Assembly: GCF_038024105.1 (NCBI RefSeq) | Contig: NZ_CP150661.1 | Span: forward strand, 3,377,501-3,441,500 | Direction: 5' to 3' | Length of the DNA stretch: 64,000 bases | Origin: Polaribacter butkevichii | GTDB lineage: Bacteria; Bacteroidota; Bacteroidia; Flavobacteriales; Flavobacteriaceae | In this document: positions 60,845 to 64,000 of the stretch, piece by piece | Layout: the number at the start of each line of letters is the position of its first letter | How positions within the stretch are numbered: the stretch's first letter is position 1 | Notes under the pieces: generated by a model | Told to the model about the DNA's origin: nothing | What the model saw: the letters and a program-made list of their open reading frames with translations, nothing else | Database searches by the model: none | Made by a program: the position numbers and the translations under genes

Positions 60845-63001
60845 CTACAAATTATCTAACTGATTTGTTTTTTTATTATCGCTAATTGTCCAGAAGAAAC
60901 CTACAAAAAAGAATCTGTCTGCATTGGGTATAATGGCTTGTCTATTAAAATTTCCATTAGGTTCTGCCGTGTTTTTGTAGTTGTAGCCAAATACATTTTG
61001 AGTAGCTAAAACGTTGTTTACAGAAAAATATAGTATTTTTTGTTGATCTATTAAATACGCCCAATTGGCACTTAAAGAATTGTAGTTTTTTGTTTGATTA
61101 TTTAAAAATCCTGCTTCATTTGGGTTGGTGTAATTTCTTCCAGAAGCAAAGTTGTAACTAAAACCAATTTGACTTTTCCAGTCTGCTACCCAATGTTTAG
61201 CAACTAGAGATACGTTGTGTTTAGATGCAAAATTAGGTCTTGCAGCGGTTGGGTAATTTTTGTAATTTCTTTTGGTATCTAAGTAAGAATACGAAACCCA
61301 ATAATCGGTGTTTTTAATTTTACCATTTTGTCTCCAAAAAACATCAAATCCTTTTGCGTAAGCAGTTCCGTTGTTATTAAAATTAGTTGTAATTATTGGT
61401 AGATTGTCATCATATTTAACCAAACTATTATAGTCTTTATAATATCCTTCAACTCTAAAAATTTGACCTTGTTTTGTAGCTTGATAATTGGCAATAAAGT
61501 GAGATGTGTTTTCTGCTTTAAAATCTTGACTAAATTTTAAATATTCGTTTTTAGGGTTCTGATAAAACTGTCCGTAAGCCAAAGAAAACTGAGAATTTTT
61601 ATTTATTTTGTAAGCTAAAGAAACTCTCGGAGAAATGGTAAACTCGTTTAACAATTCTGAATGTTCTGCACGAATTCCGATTTTAGTGGCTAAATTTTTA
61701 GAGAAGAAAATATCAGTTTCTGCAAAGGAAGCAAAAATGTTATTGTTAAAACCATATTTTAGTTTGTTGCTATTATAAGCGGTGTAATCTTCATCAAAAT
61801 CGGTCATAAAATATTCTGAACCAAAACTAATTTTAAATCGATTAGAAATTTGTTTTTTTAACTTTACTTTAAAGTGCATTGAGTTTTCATTGTCGGTCAC
61901 TAAATCATCAATGATTTTAATGTTAGCATGGTCGTTTGTAAAACTAAAACCAGTTTCTAGTCTCCAATTATCACCAAACTTATTTTTGTAAGACGTATTA
62001 AAATAAAGGTTTCTGTTTTTTAACCCGAAGCGTAAACCATCTTCGTAATTAATATCATCTTGTATAACATCAAAATCTGTGTAACTAAAAGCGCCATATA
62101 ATTTTAGTAAAGATTCATTTTTAAATTGATGTCTGTACACCATTTCTCCGCTTAAAGACTGTACAGGTTTTTGCCAAGTATTTCTATCAGGAAAAGCTTC
62201 TTGGTAAGGAGCTAAATTAATGTAAGACGTATTTATACTAAAAGAATTGTTGCCCCAAATTTGGGTGTTTCCTAGGCCCAAACCTAAAGTCATAAAAGAT
62301 AAATCTGTTTTTTCTTCAAGAGGTTTATCAATAGTGTTTAACTGTAAAACGCTGGATAATGCTTGTCCGTATTCGGCAGAATAACCACCTGTAGAAAAAG
62401 AAATTCCTTTAAATAAAAAAGGAGAAAAACGACCACGACTTGGAATATTTCTAGCGGATGGAGTATAAGGCGTAAAAACTCGAATTCCGTCTACAAAAAT
62501 CTGTGTTTCTTCCGCTTCACCACCACGTACAAAAAGGCGTCCATCTTCATCTACTGTGGCAGTTCCTGGTAATGTTTGTAAAGCGCCCATAACATCGCCC
62601 AAAGCACTTGCCGTTGTAACAATGTCTAAAGGTTTTAAAACAGTTACTTTTGTCTTTTCTCCTGCTTCAAAAGTTCCTGCATTTATCACTACGGCGTCTA
62701 AAGAATTTACATCGTCTTTTAATTTTATTTTTAAATTTTTAAGTGATGAAACTTCAGCTGTTTTAAAATACGTTTCAAAAGAAACAAAAGAAATTACTAA
62801 CGTTAAAGTTCCTGTTTCTGATGTAGTAAAAGAAAATTCACCTTGGTCGTTGGTCGATGTTCCATCGTACGTGCCATCTAAATAAACATTTGCTGCCTCA
62901 ATAGGATTGTTTTTAGTATCTGTAACTTTACCAGAAATAGTGGTTTGTGCAATTAAAGAGAATTGACAAATTGTAAATAGAATAAAAAATATACGTGTCA
63001 T
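60845..63001 (-). CDS. TonB-dependent outer-membrane receptor
   Basis: 718 residues. Signal peptide (ends QFSLIAQ), carboxypeptidase-like regulatory domain (TISGKVTDTKNNPIEAANVYL, about 20-95), plug domain with DVMGALQTLPGTATVDEDGRLFVRGGEAEETQIFVDG (about 135-172) and a beta-barrel to the C-terminus. No SusD gene adjacent, so it is probably not a classical polysaccharide locus. Ligand unknown. The AraC-type regulator gene lies just upstream and may control it. Confidence 0.93.
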   Translation of the reverse strand: MTRIFFILFTICQFSLIAQTTISGKVTDTKNNPIEAANVYLDGTYDGTSTNDQGEFSFTTSETGTLTLVISFVSFETYFKTAEVSSLKNLKIKLKDDVNSLDAVVINAGTFEAGEKTKVTVLKPLDIVTTASALGDVMGALQTLPGTATVDEDGRLFVRGGEAEETQIFVDGIRVFTPYTPSARNIPSRGRFSPFLFKGISFSTGGYSAEYGQALSSVLQLNTIDKPLEEKTDLSFMTLGLGLGNTQIWGNNSFSINTSYINLAPYQEAFPDRNTWQKPVQSLSGEMVYRHQFKNESLLKLYGAFSYTDFDVIQDDINYEDGLRFGLKNRNLYFNTSYKNKFGDNWRLETGFSFTNDHANIKIIDDLVTDNENSMHFKVKLKKQISNRFKISFGSEYFMTDFDEDYTAYNSNKLKYGFNNNIFASFAETDIFFSKNLATKIGIRAEHSELLNEFTISPRVSLAYKINKNSQFSLAYGQFYQNPKNEYLKFSQDFKAENTSHFIANYQATKQGQIFRVEGYYKDYNSLVKYDDNLPIITTNFNNNGTAYAKGFDVFWRQNGKIKNTDYWVSYSYLDTKRNYKNYPTAARPNFASKHNVSLVAKHWVADWKSQIGFSYNFASGRNYTNPNEAGFLNNQTKNYNSLSANWAYLIDQQKILYFSVNNVLATQNVFGYNYKNTAEPNGNFNRQAIIPNADRFFFVGFFWTISDNKKTNQLDNL

Positions 63002-63097
63002 CAGTTTTGGTTTTTTGATGATACAAATATGTGGCGTTATCAGCCTTTAAAATAAAAACAAATACCGAGTTGTAATTTTTGAATGATGAATTGTAAT

Positions 63098-64000
63098 TTA
63101 CAAAACAGGAATACACAAATCAACAATAAATTTGTTCTCTGGATGTTCTGCAGCGTTGTTATAATAGATTTCAAAAGGGTCAATTTCTGATTTTTTGTAA
63201 CCATTTTCTACCATAAAAGCAAACGAAGATTCCCAAGCTTGTTGAAATTGAAAAGGAGTAATTTCTAATCGAGAAACAATACATTTTGTAGAACTTAGAA
63301 CTCTTAAATTTATTTCTCCATCAATTTCAATAGGATCATTTAGAACAATACAAGCACTCATTCTTAAATTATTTGGGTCTGTAATTTTGGGGCTATCATG
63401 ATAAATGGTTACCATTCTAGTTTGCGCGTTAATTAAACCTTTTGGTGCAGCCCATTTAACTAATTTATTATAGACACTACCAATTGCTTCTATTTTTCCT
63501 TTATGAGAAATGGTTGCTAAATCTAGTCTCGGAATTTTTTTAATCTCTGTTTTTGCATTCATTTTGAACCAGTTTAAAGCATTATTGATGTTACAAAGAT
63601 ATTGCTCAAAAGAAACAGTTACTTTGCCTATCTTGCTTTCTGTTTTGCTAATCTTGCTAAAATGATTGGGGCTTGCCTCTTTAAATTGATTAGGAGACAT
63701 TCCGTAATATTTTTTAAAGGTTTTAGAAAAAGAAGATAAATTGCTAAAACCTATTTTTTCTGATATTTCTGTTATGCTTTTTTCTTTCTGATGTAATAAA
63801 TAAGAAGCTGCTTTTTCAATTTTTTTTCTGTTGATGAAATTATGAACCGTTTCACCAACAACAATTTTAAATAAACGATGAAAATGATAAGGAGAAAAAT
63901 GCGCTTTTTCTGCAACAATTTCTAAGGATAATTTATCTGACAAATGATTTTCTATGTAGGTAATTGCAGTGTTTAAACGAACAATATTTTCTTTTGCAAT
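63098..64000 (-). CDS. AraC family regulator with GyrI-like domain (5' end outside window)
   Basis: 301 residues visible. The reading frame stays open to the window edge (IAKENIVRLN... before HLSDKLSLEIV), so the true start is beyond 64000. Two helix-turn-helices are present: AEKAHFSPYHFHRLFKIV and SEKIGFSNLSSFSKTFKKYYGMSPNQFK. The C-terminal about 160 residues are a GyrI-like small-molecule-binding domain (LDLATISHKGKIEAIGS). One-component regulator responding to a small ligand. A TTG at 63943 is not the likely start because conserved HTH sequence precedes it. Confidence 0.88.
   Translation of the reverse strand: MAKENIVRLNTAITYIENHLSDKLSLEIVAEKAHFSPYHFHRLFKIVVGETVHNFINRKKIEKAASYLLHQKEKSITEISEKIGFSNLSSFSKTFKKYYGMSPNQFKEASPNHFSKISKTESKIGKVTVSFEQYLCNINNALNWFKMNAKTEIKKIPRLDLATISHKGKIEAIGSVYNKLVKWAAPKGLINAQTRMVTIYHDSPKITDPNNLRMSACIVLNDPIEIDGEINLRVLSSTKCIVSRLEITPFQFQQAWESSFAFMVENGYKKSEIDPFEIYYNNAAEHPENKFIVDLCIPVL

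Overview
The window is a low-GC chromosomal segment of a marine-type Bacteroidota, most likely a member of the Flavobacteriaceae close to Polaribacter or Tenacibaculum. This is inferred from the Bacteroidota -7 promoter box TAnnTTTG ahead of several genes, the near absence of Shine-Dalgarno sequences, PafA, a SerB-SerA fusion, a type B L31, a TonB receptor with a carboxypeptidase-like N-domain, a type IX secretion tail remnant and flavobacterial intergenic palindromes. There is no prophage, insertion sequence, CRISPR array or rRNA. Most genes are core metabolism and envelope functions.

Layout. 1-2.3 kb: a partial J-domain protein, a sigma-like protein and an e(P4) phosphatase. 2.4-9.1 kb: a leftward fatty acid beta-oxidation operon (marR, fadN, a four-helix-bundle gene, fadA, fadE) with tandem MarR-type operators. 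9.4-13.7 kb: a rightward four-gene operon (ABC exporter ATPase and permease, MscS channel, NtrC-like regulator without an HTH). 13.8-15.1 kb: peroxiredoxin and thioredoxin. 15.2-24 kb: leftward envelope genes plus pdhA-pdhC. 24-29.3 kb: ctlX-prsW, a T9SS tail remnant, pafA and an Mla-type transporter pair. 29.3-29.9 kb: two identical tRNA-Lys and one tRNA-Asp. 30-40.6 kb: DUF389 protein, SprT, SDR, beta-helix lipoprotein, glutaminyl cyclase, L31, a GltS-like/YpdA pair and a glucan phosphorylase. 40.9-47.7 kb: gcvP, a UbiA-like protein, the serB-serA fusion and an M23 peptidase. 48-52 kb: NlpC/P60-type hydrolases, Fic and a small membrane protein. 52.1-59.4 kb: a kynurenine (tryptophan degradation) cluster (kynU, kmo, haaO, ACMSD) with extra genes. 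59.4-64 kb: TPR and DUF2141 secreted proteins, a TonB receptor and a truncated AraC regulator.

The most unusual signal lies between the genes. Two unrelated small ORFs each sit inside the arms of an inverted repeat, and ORF-less copies of the same repeat occur nearby. A GIY-YIG nuclease gene (55200-55520) fills the loop of a hairpin built on TCGAGCGCAGTCGAGA; a solo copy lies between kynU and kmo and a decayed copy at 34446. A four-helix-bundle (S23/IVP) gene (5641-6006) is bordered by arrays of a 7-nt unit close to GACTTAT, and the same arrays fill every spacer of the fad operon. In both cases one arm of the repeat ends only a few to about 30 bases before the next start codon. This looks like a class of small repeat-associated ORFs with non-autonomous copies, reminiscent of REP/RAYT systems but with different proteins. 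The mobility and the protein-repeat link are inferences.
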